A DNA stretch of 64,000 nucleotides from Marinilabiliales bacterium (GTDB lineage: Bacteria > Bacteroidota > Bacteroidia > Bacteroidales > F082): NCBI GenBank assembly GCA_002869365.1, contig PKTA01000178.1, forward strand, positions 1 through 64,000, read 5' to 3'. Positions 43,852 through 52,832 of the stretch are shown here, piece by piece; within the stretch, counting starts at the first letter, position 1; every line of letters begins with the position of its first letter. A program made the position numbers and the translations under genes. The notes under the pieces are model-generated. The model made no database searches. It had not been told where the DNA came from and worked only from the letters and a program-made list of their open reading frames with translations.

Positions 43852-44946
43852 ATGAAGAAACCACAACTTGTTTGGGATATAAAGCCCGTAAGTTATATTT
43901 TAGGAAGAGATGCGCTAAGGTTATCTAGGAAGAGGTTAGAGGAATTTAATAAGCGCATAGTTCTGGTGGATGAAAATACTTTACAATTTTGTTTGCCGGT
44001 TTTTGAAGAACAAATGGAAAACCTTCGTATAGATGGAGTTATAAGTATTAATACAAATGTAAATAACAAAAGTATCGATCAAACAATTCATGTTTGGAAT
44101 GAGTTGGCAAAACTAGGTGCTGAACGCGATACATTATTGATAAATTTGGGAGGTGGTGTTGTTACCGACCTTGGCGGTTTCGCAGCAGCAACTTTTAAAC
44201 GTGGAATCAGTTTCGTTAATTTTCCTACATCATTGCTGGGCATGGTAGATGCAGCCATTGGTGGAAAAACAGGCCTCGATTTTGGTGGATTAAAAAACCA
44301 GATAGGATTATTTACAAACCCTATTTGTGTAGTTATCGATCCCATATTTTTGAAAACCCTCGATCAAAAGCAGTTGCTTTCTGGTTATGCCGAACTGCTT
44401 AAATGTGGATTGATAATGGATATTGATCTTTGGGATAGTCTTGAAAGTCAAAGATACGACAAAGTGGAAGAATGGGATAGCCTCATAGTTCAATCGGCGA
44501 GAAATAAAGTCGACATTGTAAGACATGATACTTTTGAAAAGGGACTTCGAAAAATTCTTAACTTTGGTCATACCGTTGGGCATGCAATTGAAAGTTATTT
44601 GTTAAATAAAGGTCTAGATATTACCCATGGAGAGGCTGTGGCTGCAGGCATGATTTGCGAAACCTATATCTCTTCGAAATTATATGAGTTTGAGTGTAAA
44701 AGAATAAAAGAAATTATCACAACCATCGACCATAATTTCCCAAGATTTAACCTGAAAAAAGATGACATTCCGGCATTGATGGAATTTTTAAAGCACGACA
44801 AAAAAAATAAGGGAGGTCAGTATCGTTTCAGCCTTTTAAGGCGACTTGGTAAAGCAGTTCATGATATTGAAGTTGAAGATGATTTGATACGCGAAAGCAT
44901 TGAATTTTACATCGACCATAAAGATTGTGAATGTGAAGAAGATTAG
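43852..44946 (+). CDS. aroB: 3-dehydroquinate synthase
   Basis: Second enzyme of the shikimate pathway, 364 residues, NAD- and zinc-dependent. NLGGGVVTDLGGFAAATF (about residues 98-115) is the NAD and phosphate site, FPTSLLGMVDAAIGGKTG follows, and the zinc ligands are the Glu in SGYAELLKCG (about 181), and the His residues of LNFGHTVGHAIE (about 240) and THGEAVAAG (about 262). The sequence is intact. Its 3' end overlaps the start of aroA by 14 nt, so the two are translationally coupled. Confidence 0.93.
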   Translation: MKKPQLVWDIKPVSYILGRDALRLSRKRLEEFNKRIVLVDENTLQFCLPVFEEQMENLRIDGVISINTNVNNKSIDQTIHVWNELAKLGAERDTLLINLGGGVVTDLGGFAAATFKRGISFVNFPTSLLGMVDAAIGGKTGLDFGGLKNQIGLFTNPICVVIDPIFLKTLDQKQLLSGYAELLKCGLIMDIDLWDSLESQRYDKVEEWDSLIVQSARNKVDIVRHDTFEKGLRKILNFGHTVGHAIESYLLNKGLDITHGEAVAAGMICETYISSKLYEFECKRIKEIITTIDHNFPRFNLKKDDIPALMEFLKHDKKNKGGQYRFSLLRRLGKAVHDIEVEDDLIRESIEFYIDHKDCECEED

Positions 44947-46177
44947 TCTTAAATCTGATCAAAAAAAAATTTCTGGTTCTGTAACACTTTCCGGATCTAA
45001 AAGTATCAGCAACAGGGTACTTATCATGACGGCATTTACTAGAAAAACACCACTAATATCAGGTTTGTCAAATTCTGATGATACTGTGCGTCTTCAAATG
45101 TATTTAAACAGAATAGAAACCTGTCGTAATTAAGGTATACCCCTGATTATTGATGCTAATAACGCCGGTACCGTTTTAAGATTTTTAACAGCATTTCTCG
45201 CTTTTGGTGATGGTAAATGGCTTTTAACAGGAAATGAACGCATGCAAAAAAGACCTGTTTCTGAACTTGTTACGGCGTTGCAGGATTTGGGAGCAAAAAT
45301 TTCCTATGCAAATAATGAGGGCTTTCCTCCTTTAAATATTACCTCTTCACGATTTAGTGGTGGTGAAGTATATATCGATGCTGCAAAGTCGAGCCAGTTT
45401 GTTAGCGCACTTATGATGATTGCTCCCGTATTAAAAAAAGGATTGATTATTAAACTTAATAAGAAAATTGTTTCGGAGCCGTATATTAAAATGACCGCCA
45501 GTTTGATGCGATTGTTTGGAATTGATGTGGACTTCTCAAATAATAAAATAATTATTCCACCTTCTGTTTATAATATTCCTGATTATACAGTTGAATCCGA
45601 CTGGAGTTCAGCGTCGTATTGGTATGAGGTAGTGGCTTTAAATGATGCATCCGAAATTAAAATATCGAATTTGTTTGAAAATTCAATCCAGGGAGATGCA
45701 AGTGTTTGTGAGGTATTTAAAAGTTTAGGTGTAACAACAACTTTTCTGCCCAAAGGCGAAATAGTCATTAAAAAAACCTCAACAACTGTTAAAGAATTAA
45801 ATTTCGATGCCACAGATTGTCCCGACTTGGTGCCATCTATAATGGCAAGTTGTTTTGGAAATGGTGTAAAATTGAATTTGACCGGATATTCACATTTAAA
45901 ATATAAGGAATCCGACAGGCTGAACTCAATGATTTCGGAATTATCAAAATTGGGTTGTAAACATTCATATAAGGGAAGAACATTAGTTCTTGAAGGTAAA
46001 ATTGTTGAGAAAAGAGCCGATTTTACAACCTATGGTGATCATCGTATTGCAATGAGTTTGGCACCTTTATGCTCGAAAACCGACAGTATTTCTATAGATG
46101 ATAAAGATGTGGTGCTTAAATCTTACCCTGATTTCTGGTCGGATATATTGAACCTTAATGTGTTAACAATTAGTTGA
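44933..46177 (+). pseudogene. aroA: EPSP synthase gene with one in-frame stop codon
   Basis: The ORF track splits this gene in two (44900-45133 and 45242-46177), but both lie in the same frame. Between them the frame reads RIETCRN, stop (TAA at 45131-45133), then GIPLIIDANNAGTVLRFL, which is the conserved DAGTAMRF block of AroA. So only one codon separates two otherwise good halves. The N-terminal half has KSISNRVLIM, and the C-terminal half keeps NERMQKRPV, TDCPDLVPSI, YKESDRLN and YGDHRIAMSL. The likely start is GTG at 44933. EPSP synthase would be truncated after about 66 residues. A true nonsense mutation, a recoded stop or a base-call error are all possible. Confidence 0.88.
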
Positions 46178-46206
46178 TTTTTTTAATAATAATCAATATG
46201 AATGTT

Positions 46207-46214
46207 TAATTTTG
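46207..46214 (+). promoter_or_regulatory. -7 element before the LutA-like gene
   Basis: TAATTTTG matches TAnnTTTG and lies 22 bp before the start codon. No -33 partner at the right distance. Confidence 0.3.
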
Positions 46215-46236
46215 TATCAAGGCCAAAGAATTAAAA

Positions 46237-46965
46237 ATGGATATTAAAGAAGTAGATATATTTATACCTTGTTTTATTGATCAGTTCTATCCGGATACTG
46301 CTTTTAATATGATAAAACTGCTTGAAGCAGCAGGACTGAAAGTTAATTATAATTCAAGTCAAACCTGTTGTGGTCAGATGGCTTTTAACGGAGGTTTTTG
46401 GGATGACGCTAAAAAACTTGGTGAAAAATTTATTACCGATTTTAATAATCATCGTCCAATAGTTGGTCCAACTGCCAGTTGTATTGGATATGTGAAAAAT
46501 AATTATGGTAAACTGTTTCATAATACTGCCTATCATATTGAATTTAAGCAACTTCAGAAAAATATTTATGAAATAAGCGACTTTCTTGTAAATGTTATAA
46601 AAGTCACTGATTTTGGTTCTGTATTCGAACATAAGGTTACATATCATGACTCATGTGCTGCTCTTAGAGAGTATCACTTGAAGAATGAGCCCAGAGAATT
46701 GTTGAAAAAAGTTAAGGGACTGGAGTTGATAGAAATGAAAGATACTGATGTTTGCTGTGGTTTTGGTGGAACATTTGCAGTTAAGTATGAACCCATATCA
46801 ACTGCAATGGCTGAGCAGAAAGTGAATAATGCTTTGGAAACCGGAGCCGAATTTATAGTATCAACTGATTCATCATGCCTCATGCATCAAAACGCATACA
46901 TCAAAAAGCATAAATTGCCAATAAAAGTTATCCATCTTGTTGATGTGCTTGCTGCCGGAATTTAG
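46237..46965 (+). CDS. lutA: LutA-like (Fe-S)-binding oxidoreductase subunit
   Basis: A 242-residue protein with two CCG (heterodisulfide-reductase) domains: SQTCCGQMAFNGG (about residue 44) and a later DSCAALREYH, then DVCCGFGGTFA (about 172) and SSCLMHQNAY. The Cys-Cys-Gly pairs bind an Fe-S cluster. The family (LutA/YkgE) serves in L-lactate oxidation with LutB and LutC, but neither follows: the next gene is convergent. It may be a lone paralogue or have partners elsewhere. It ends 7 bp from the end of the convergent barrel gene. Confidence 0.87.
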   Translation: MDIKEVDIFIPCFIDQFYPDTAFNMIKLLEAAGLKVNYNSSQTCCGQMAFNGGFWDDAKKLGEKFITDFNNHRPIVGPTASCIGYVKNNYGKLFHNTAYHIEFKQLQKNIYEISDFLVNVIKVTDFGSVFEHKVTYHDSCAALREYHLKNEPRELLKKVKGLELIEMKDTDVCCGFGGTFAVKYEPISTAMAEQKVNNALETGAEFIVSTDSSCLMHQNAYIKKHKLPIKVIHLVDVLAAGI

Positions 46966-46972
46966 AAGATCT

Positions 46973-49093
46973 CTATAAATCTGCTTTTAACTGAAACTTA
47001 ATCTCCGATTTGTGGTTACCATCAATTTTATCAGCCGACGATCCTATGCTGTTTTTATTGTCGAAAACTATCCTCGAAAATCTAAACCAAAAACTTAAAT
47101 GTCGGTTTAATTTGTATTTAACGTTAAAGTAAAACCGTTGGCCTTTGTCGTAATATGCCGGGATACTAAAGCCATATAATACATCATTTTCATAAGCATA
47201 AATCCTGCTGTCCCATCCATCGGTTGAAAAAATTGCAAACCGTAAATTCGCGCTCAAAGGAAAATTGTTTGGCCTGTAAATAATATCCTGATAAAGTAAA
47301 TACCCTCTCTCATTTTTATCAACTTTGCTGAAACTAACTGTTTCAAATCTACTTTTTAATATTATAAATTCAATAGGTGAGTAAGTTAAATTAATTCGTA
47401 GGGAGTACTTTTTTGTATTTGCCTGCTGTGGCAGAAATTTATATTCTTCTTTATTATTTTCCGATTTGAATTCGGATTTCATTCTGAAATATAGCCCAAA
47501 ATTATTAAGAGGGTTATAATTAATTTGAAGTAGATATTCAGCACCCATAGAAGGATAGGAAACCCCATATTTTAACCATGGGAATTTAAAAAAGTCGGCA
47601 TAAGCATCGATGCTGATATTTTTTATGGGTAACAATTTTATACCCATATAAAAAGCCCTTTCGTTTCGGCCATTGCTGCTTTCACTAATTGGGCTGTTAA
47701 AAAAGTTGTAATAATTTTTTGAATAATTTCTGTAAAGCAAACTTAATATTACCCTATTGCCAATGAATAGATTATTGCCAATTATTCCCGCCAAAGCACT
47801 ATTTTCATTGGCTGATAATTCGCCAAAGAACCTCATATTTTTTAGGTTAAAAGTAAAATCGAGGCCCATATTTAAATTGTTGTTTCCAACAAAATAATAT
47901 TGTTTATAAACCTCACTTGGTGCTTCAAATTTCAAATCAAATGTATTGCTGATGATGCTATAACCCAAACTGAATTTATTAGCCTTATAAGAAATATTTC
48001 CTCCTACAGATCTTATATTCATTACTTTCTTGTCGAGTAACTCGTTAATTGTTCGATGGTTACCGCTTTCTTGTATGCCACTAATCTCTTTATTTTCCAG
48101 TGAGTCGATGAAAGTGATATTTGCATCTATATTATTTGTAGAGTAGAATGCCGTAAATTCAATTCTTTTTATCCCAAGGCTTATGGCCGCTCCACGCATA
48201 AATCTGTTTTCGTTAACCGAACTGTTTTTTACCAAACCTCTTCCATATTTTTTAAGCATGGTAGCATCGGAAGACTTTCCGAAACTAAGCCCTGACCAAA
48301 GTGTTAAGCCCTGACCGAACTCCAGATGATAATCACCCACAATTATTTTTTTAATTATGCCAATATCAGCAACATAAAAATAGGCCGATGAGAAATCGAA
48401 TAAACTTACTTTTTCGCCAACGAGTGATTTTATACTATCGTTTAATCCGGAACTTCCCAGAAGTTCGCCTGCATCTTTTTCAAGGGTAAAGCCAAGACCA
48501 ACTTTTTTATCAAAATCAAAGGAATAGCGGCTATAGTATTTTTGTGGATTCCCCATATAAACGCTTCCCTTATACTCTAAGGCAGAGTCGTTGGGTAAGC
48601 TGTAAGCCTCCGCTTGTTCAATAATTTGCGAATAGCGGCTTATTAGTTGATGCCTTCCATATTTGAAAACGTCCTTAAATTTATATTTGGTTTTCTTCTT
48701 TTTGGAAGAGAAACTAATAAATGGAAGTAATCTTTCAACCTCTGATTTACTAAAACCATCTATGGCCAATAATTCTGCCTTGCTTCTCAAAGATCCGTAA
48801 CTACTAAGGTAAGCTTGAATGTTATTATACTGAATTTCATTTATAAGAAGTAGTTCAACCAGTTTATGACAATTTTCTCCATTTATGGAAATGGGGTTTT
48901 TATTGTAATACGCATAGTCGTCCAACAGGTCAGAGAAGTCTAATGAAATATCTTTTGAAGCAGATATGTTTTCCAACTGATTGCTAATAAATTCGTTGTT
49001 GATAAGTAAAGATGTGTCTGCTTCTTGAGCATTTGGTCTCAAATAGGCAAAAAGGCAGAGTATTATAAATATTGATTTAACCGATGATTTCAT
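46973..49093 (-). CDS. Helix-hairpin-helix protein with C-terminal outer-membrane barrel
   Basis: A 706-residue exported protein (signal peptide MKSSVKSIFIILCLFAYLRPNAQ). Residues about 40-150 are helical and contain ComEA-like HhH motifs (LLINEIQYNNIQAYLSSYGSL and SKAELLAIDGFSKSEVERLL). The rest (about 170-706) alternates aromatic/polar strands (for example KYSLRINLTYSPIEFIILKSRFETVSF) and should form a large beta-barrel. The gene lies 4 bp after the PorV-like gene and belongs to its operon. A DNA-binding HhH domain joined to an outer-membrane barrel hints at DNA uptake or surface handling, but this is inference. The combination occurs widely in Bacteroidota as an uncharacterised family. Confidence 0.75.
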   Translation of the reverse strand: MKSSVKSIFIILCLFAYLRPNAQEADTSLLINNEFISNQLENISASKDISLDFSDLLDDYAYYNKNPISINGENCHKLVELLLINEIQYNNIQAYLSSYGSLRSKAELLAIDGFSKSEVERLLPFISFSSKKKKTKYKFKDVFKYGRHQLISRYSQIIEQAEAYSLPNDSALEYKGSVYMGNPQKYYSRYSFDFDKKVGLGFTLEKDAGELLGSSGLNDSIKSLVGEKVSLFDFSSAYFYVADIGIIKKIIVGDYHLEFGQGLTLWSGLSFGKSSDATMLKKYGRGLVKNSSVNENRFMRGAAISLGIKRIEFTAFYSTNNIDANITFIDSLENKEISGIQESGNHRTINELLDKKVMNIRSVGGNISYKANKFSLGYSIISNTFDLKFEAPSEVYKQYYFVGNNNLNMGLDFTFNLKNMRFFGELSANENSALAGIIGNNLFIGNRVILSLLYRNYSKNYYNFFNSPISESSNGRNERAFYMGIKLLPIKNISIDAYADFFKFPWLKYGVSYPSMGAEYLLQINYNPLNNFGLYFRMKSEFKSENNKEEYKFLPQQANTKKYSLRINLTYSPIEFIILKSRFETVSFSKVDKNERGYLLYQDIIYRPNNFPLSANLRFAIFSTDGWDSRIYAYENDVLYGFSIPAYYDKGQRFYFNVKYKLNRHLSFWFRFSRIVFDNKNSIGSSADKIDGNHKSEIKFQLKADL

Positions 49094-49097
49094 GATG

Positions 49098-49937
49098 TCA
49101 GAAATTAAATATCAGTCCCATTTGAGGCGAAAAACCTAATGATTCATGCATACATGCTGCCATATCAACTTTGAGGTGTTTTAGGTTAAATCCAAAACCA
49201 AATGAAAATATTTCATATCTGCTGGCAATACCACCTCTGATAAAAAACTTTGACTTGATAGCGTATTCCAAGCCGCATCTGAATAGTATGGGGTTTAGGT
49301 ATGAATTTTTCTCCACTTCAGTTGTGATAATTAAATTATCGTTCATACTATAAGCCAGGCCAAAGCGCAATATGGCAGGTAATTTTTCATTATAGGTATC
49401 TGTAAGTTTAACCCTTATGGGATTGAAGACATATATTCCAATACAAAGGTTATCAACTATATCCGACTGTAGTCCGATTTCGAAACTTACATTATTCTTT
49501 TTGCCATAATCTTCTCCAAGTTTTACAGAAAAATAGTCAAGTTGAATGCCTATGCTTATAATTTTTCCAAATTTTCTGGCATAAGCCAAGCCTATTTTTT
49601 GCTCTCTATAGGCTTTATAGCCATAATGATTATAACTAAAACCGAGGACTCCTATTTTAAACGGAGCAATAAATGCCGCGCTTTTATAGGAGGTTTCTTT
49701 TAAAGTAAAACGATTTTCGTAGTTTATTCCAAAGGAATATTTATCAATTGAACTTATGGCTGCCTGATTATTCTGTATTCCCCAAAATCCTTTAAGAGCC
49801 GCCGAGCATCTGCCCATTCCTGCCGATCGACTTCCAATCGGAAAAATATCTCCCGAAGCAAATGATTTGTTGGTAAGAAGAAATAATAGGGAGATTAATA
49901 TTATTTTGTTAACCAAATTATAAAAACCGGGTTTCAT
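49098..49937 (-). CDS. PorV/PorQ-like outer-membrane protein
   Basis: A 279-residue exported protein (signal peptide about 1-27). The mature start GDIFPIGSRSAGMGRCSAAL is typical of the PorV/PorQ group, FadL-fold barrels that act in type IX secretion as shuttle or sorting partners; the GSRSAGMG turn is a frequent marker. The remainder shows regular amphipathic strands. It sits directly upstream (4 bp) of the HhH-barrel gene, so the two products may form a complex. It may be a PorV paralogue rather than PorV itself, since it is shorter (279 against about 380 residues) and is not next to por genes. Confidence 0.7.
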   Translation of the reverse strand: MKPGFYNLVNKIILISLLFLLTNKSFASGDIFPIGSRSAGMGRCSAALKGFWGIQNNQAAISSIDKYSFGINYENRFTLKETSYKSAAFIAPFKIGVLGFSYNHYGYKAYREQKIGLAYARKFGKIISIGIQLDYFSVKLGEDYGKKNNVSFEIGLQSDIVDNLCIGIYVFNPIRVKLTDTYNEKLPAILRFGLAYSMNDNLIITTEVEKNSYLNPILFRCGLEYAIKSKFFIRGGIASRYEIFSFGFGFNLKHLKVDMAACMHESLGFSPQMGLIFNF

Positions 49938-50042
49938 AGGTAAGTAGAGTTATTTTATATTAATTTTAGACTTTAAAAGTAATACTATGTTTAATGTTTT
50001 GCAAATAATTATGGCAAAACTTTTTTAATTTCTTATAATATT

Positions 50043-50696
50043 ATGAATTCATTACCATTGGAATTTTTGAATGATTTAGTTGTAAATAATGATAGAGATT
50101 GGTTTAGCGCCAATAAACCTATATATGAAAAAGCAAGGAAAATAGTTGAAGATTTTGTACAAAGTTTGATATTGGAATTATCGGTTTTTGATAAAAGTTT
50201 ACAAGGATTGGAGGCAAAAAAAACCATGTTCCGAATTTATAGAGATGTTAGGTTTTCTAAAAATAAACTTCCTTACAAAACAAATATGGGGTCTTATATT
50301 TCACCGGGAGGAAAGAAATCGGAAAAGGCTTCATATTATTTACATTTGGAACCCGGTTCTTCTTTTTTGGCTGGAGGATCTTACAGGCCTTCGTCGGATA
50401 ACCTGAAAAAAATCAGGCAGGAAATTTTGTACAATACGCAGGAATATAAAGATTTACTCAATTCAAAACTTATAAAGAAGTACTTTGATGAGGTACGAGG
50501 TGACAAGTTAAAACGACCACCAGTTGGTTTTCCGTCTGATTTCGAGGATATTGAACTTTTAAAGAACAAAGATTTTATAATGGTTCATGAAATTTCTGAT
50601 GATATAGTTTTATCGGATGACTTTCTAATGTATGCCACTAAAGTCTTCAAGGCTCTAAAGCCATTTAATGATTTTTTAAACCGAAGTATAGCTTAG
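50043..50696 (+). CDS. DUF2461 (TIGR02453) family protein
   Basis: A 217-residue soluble protein of the DUF2461 family. Diagnostic phrases are FLNDLVVNNDRDWFSANKP at the start, TMFRIYRDVRFSKNKLPYKTNMG in the middle and YYLHLEPGSSFLAGGSYRP. Its function is unknown. It is a single gene convergent with the DUF3298 gene 1 bp away, so the two transcripts must overlap. Confidence 0.88.
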   Translation: MNSLPLEFLNDLVVNNDRDWFSANKPIYEKARKIVEDFVQSLILELSVFDKSLQGLEAKKTMFRIYRDVRFSKNKLPYKTNMGSYISPGGKKSEKASYYLHLEPGSSFLAGGSYRPSSDNLKKIRQEILYNTQEYKDLLNSKLIKKYFDEVRGDKLKRPPVGFPSDFEDIELLKNKDFIMVHEISDDIVLSDDFLMYATKVFKALKPFNDFLNRSIA

Positions 50697-50697
50697 G

Positions 50698-51831
50698 TTA
50701 TTGGTGTTTACTTAATTTATAAATGGGGCTACCAACTTTAATTAAATTTTCGAGTTTTTCATAATTTAAAAGTATGGTAGTAGCACCACGTGAATAGGGT
50801 GCAATTTCATAACTATTATAAACAAAGCCAACTCCTTCACCACTTATAAAAAGGTTTTTATTTGGTTTAACTGTTTCCACAAAAAAACCTGCTTCCTTGA
50901 GACTAACTTCCTCAGGAATTTTATAATTATGTCTTAATTGTTTTGTTAGTAAAACCGATAAAAGCGAATCCGAAGCATTGTCGAATACATCTTCATAAGA
51001 TAGTTTTGTTCCCTTATCAAGATTTATAATATCGTATGACAGATTACTCATTCCATGCGAACCTCCGGCATAAGCATATCGTAAATATTCGATGCATAAT
51101 AAATAATTTGAGTTAAAAATAATCGACATATTTACTTGTTTCTCATAATTGAAATTATTTTTGGGCGACGATTGGGAACGGTTTTTTGCTTGCTCTAAAT
51201 AGTTTGTAAAATATTCAGTTTCAAAATCTTCAAGCATTTGCTGAGGCTCTCTTAAAACAAAACCTTTGCCAAAATAACTATCCAATATTATATTATCCAC
51301 CGAATCGATAATATCTGGTTGGAAATATTCACTAGAAGGGAATATTAAAGCTAATTCAATTCTAGCCGTGGGGGAGTCTTTCTCTTTTTTATCGAGAGGC
51401 GTTTCCGAACTCAAATAGTATACCTCAAAGGGAAGGCTCCCGTTTGGGTAATACTCTTTCATATTAAAGTTTAAAGCTTTACTGTCGTTATGATTCCATT
51501 CGCCATCATATTGCCCGTCTCTTATCAAACCTTTAAATGTAAAATCTTTACTTCCAAACTCTCTTAAAAGTACACTGTCGTTATTTTCTGCTATGCCAAC
51601 CAATTCAACGGTTTTTCCATAATACATATCATTTTCACCTTCAAGATAATAGTAAACATAATTACCGCTTACGTTATCGAACAATCTAACTAGGTTTGCA
51701 GTAACATTAATATTGTCACCTATTTTACCTTCAAGTCGCTTATAATATTTGTCGGATCCATTTTGGTTCTGTCCAAATATATTAATACTGATAATAAGAA
51801 GTGTTATAATTGATAATTGCCTGAATAACAT
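50698..51831 (-). CDS. Exported DUF3298-domain protein
   Basis: A 377-residue protein with a signal peptide (MLFRQLSIITLLIISINIFGQ). The C-terminal half matches DUF3298 (RsiV-like, about 240-365): LSYEDVFDNASDSLLSVL followed by GVGFVYNSYEIAPYSRGATTILLNYEKL. The YAYAGGSHGMSNLSY stretch (about 258) fits the preceding DUF4163-like segment. In Bacillus the related RsiV is a lysozyme receptor and anti-sigma factor, but this protein lacks the N-terminal cytosolic anti-sigma part, so only a periplasmic binding role is suggested. Confidence 0.8.
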   Translation of the reverse strand: MLFRQLSIITLLIISINIFGQNQNGSDKYYKRLEGKIGDNINVTANLVRLFDNVSGNYVYYYLEGENDMYYGKTVELVGIAENNDSVLLREFGSKDFTFKGLIRDGQYDGEWNHNDSKALNFNMKEYYPNGSLPFEVYYLSSETPLDKKEKDSPTARIELALIFPSSEYFQPDIIDSVDNIILDSYFGKGFVLREPQQMLEDFETEYFTNYLEQAKNRSQSSPKNNFNYEKQVNMSIIFNSNYLLCIEYLRYAYAGGSHGMSNLSYDIINLDKGTKLSYEDVFDNASDSLLSVLLTKQLRHNYKIPEEVSLKEAGFFVETVKPNKNLFISGEGVGFVYNSYEIAPYSRGATTILLNYEKLENLIKVGSPIYKLSKHQ

Positions 51832-51868
51832 ATGTTTGTATTAGAAGTATGCCTATAATATTTCGATA

Positions 51869-51876
51869 CAAAAATA
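51869..51876 (-). promoter_or_regulatory. Possible -7 element for the DUF3298 gene
   Basis: On the minus strand the octamer reads TATTTTTG, matching TAnnTTTG, 38 bp before the start codon. Confidence 0.3.
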
Positions 51877-51941
51877 AGTAATAAACACGACATATTATGT
51901 TAATATCCAATTTTAAAATATAAATCTTAAGTTTAAGTTTT

Positions 51942-51949
51942 TACTTTTG
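51942..51949 (+). promoter_or_regulatory. -7 element before the second EamA gene
   Basis: TACTTTTG matches TAnnTTTG and lies 20 bp before the start codon. Confidence 0.4.
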
Positions 51950-51968
51950 CAGGGCCAAATAATCGATC

Positions 51969-52832
51969 ATGATTTTTTTATCGATAACAATTTTAACATC
52001 TGTTTTAATAATTATATCCTTTAAGGTTTTTAACATCCTTGATGTTAGTGTAAATCAGGCAATTACCTTTAATTATTTATTTGGATTTATCTATGGTTTG
52101 GTGTTTCGGGAGGATAATCACTCCATGAATCAGGTAATTGATAGCGATTGGTTAATACCCTCAATATTTATTGGTTTCGTATTTATTCTTGGCTTTTTCC
52201 TTTTCTCTAAATCTGCTGTTAAGGCAGGTGTTTCAATAACCGCAGTTTCTGCAAAAATGTCGGTTATTATACCGGTAATGGCGGGATTTCTATTATTTGG
52301 TGATTCAATAAGTACGTTGAAAGTTGCAGGTATTGGTTTGGCTTTGCTATCGTTTTACTTCATTTTCAAAAAAGGAGAAAATGAAAGGATTAATTATAAA
52401 TATATTATTTTGCCATTATCCTTATTACTGGTATCGGGACTAAATGACTCTTTAGTAAAATATATGGAGCATAATTATTTGACAGATAATATTTTATTGT
52501 TTCTAACATTTGTATTTCTATCGGCATTTATTTTTGGACTTGTTTTTAGTTTGTCAAATTCAAAAAGCAGGCAGAATTTGATTTCATATAAAGGAGTATT
52601 GGGAGGGTTTTTGCTGGGAACTTTCAATTTTTGGAATGCATGGGCATTTATTAGGAGTATGAATATTTTTGAGTCGAGCATGCTTTTCCCAACAGTTAAT
52701 GTAAGTGTGGTATCCATATCGGCATTTGCAGGGTTATTATTTTTCAAAGAAAAATTAAAACTTATAAACTGGATAGGAATATTCATGGCTGTTATTGCAA
52801 TATTATTAATAAGTTTGGAAAATGGAAACTGA
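51969..52832 (+). CDS. EamA/DMT-family transporter
   Basis: A second ten-helix drug/metabolite transporter-type permease, 287 residues. The two halves end with GIGLALLSFYFIFKKG and WIGIFMAVIAILLISL, and the charged joint near residue 137 (KKGENERINYKY) separates them. Its substrate is unknown. The 3' end overlaps the next gene, yigZ, by 11 bp, so these are transcribed and probably translated together. It is not closely similar to the EamA protein at 5612. Confidence 0.85.
   Translation: MIFLSITILTSVLIIISFKVFNILDVSVNQAITFNYLFGFIYGLVFREDNHSMNQVIDSDWLIPSIFIGFVFILGFFLFSKSAVKAGVSITAVSAKMSVIIPVMAGFLLFGDSISTLKVAGIGLALLSFYFIFKKGENERINYKYIILPLSLLLVSGLNDSLVKYMEHNYLTDNILLFLTFVFLSAFIFGLVFSLSNSKSRQNLISYKGVLGGFLLGTFNFWNAWAFIRSMNIFESSMLFPTVNVSVVSISAFAGLLFFKEKLKLINWIGIFMAVIAILLISLENGN

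Noticed and set aside
45134-45241. Frameshift in aroA
   Set aside because: Both halves are in the same frame, and the region between them translates to conserved AroA sequence after the TAA, so a single nonsense codon explains the split.
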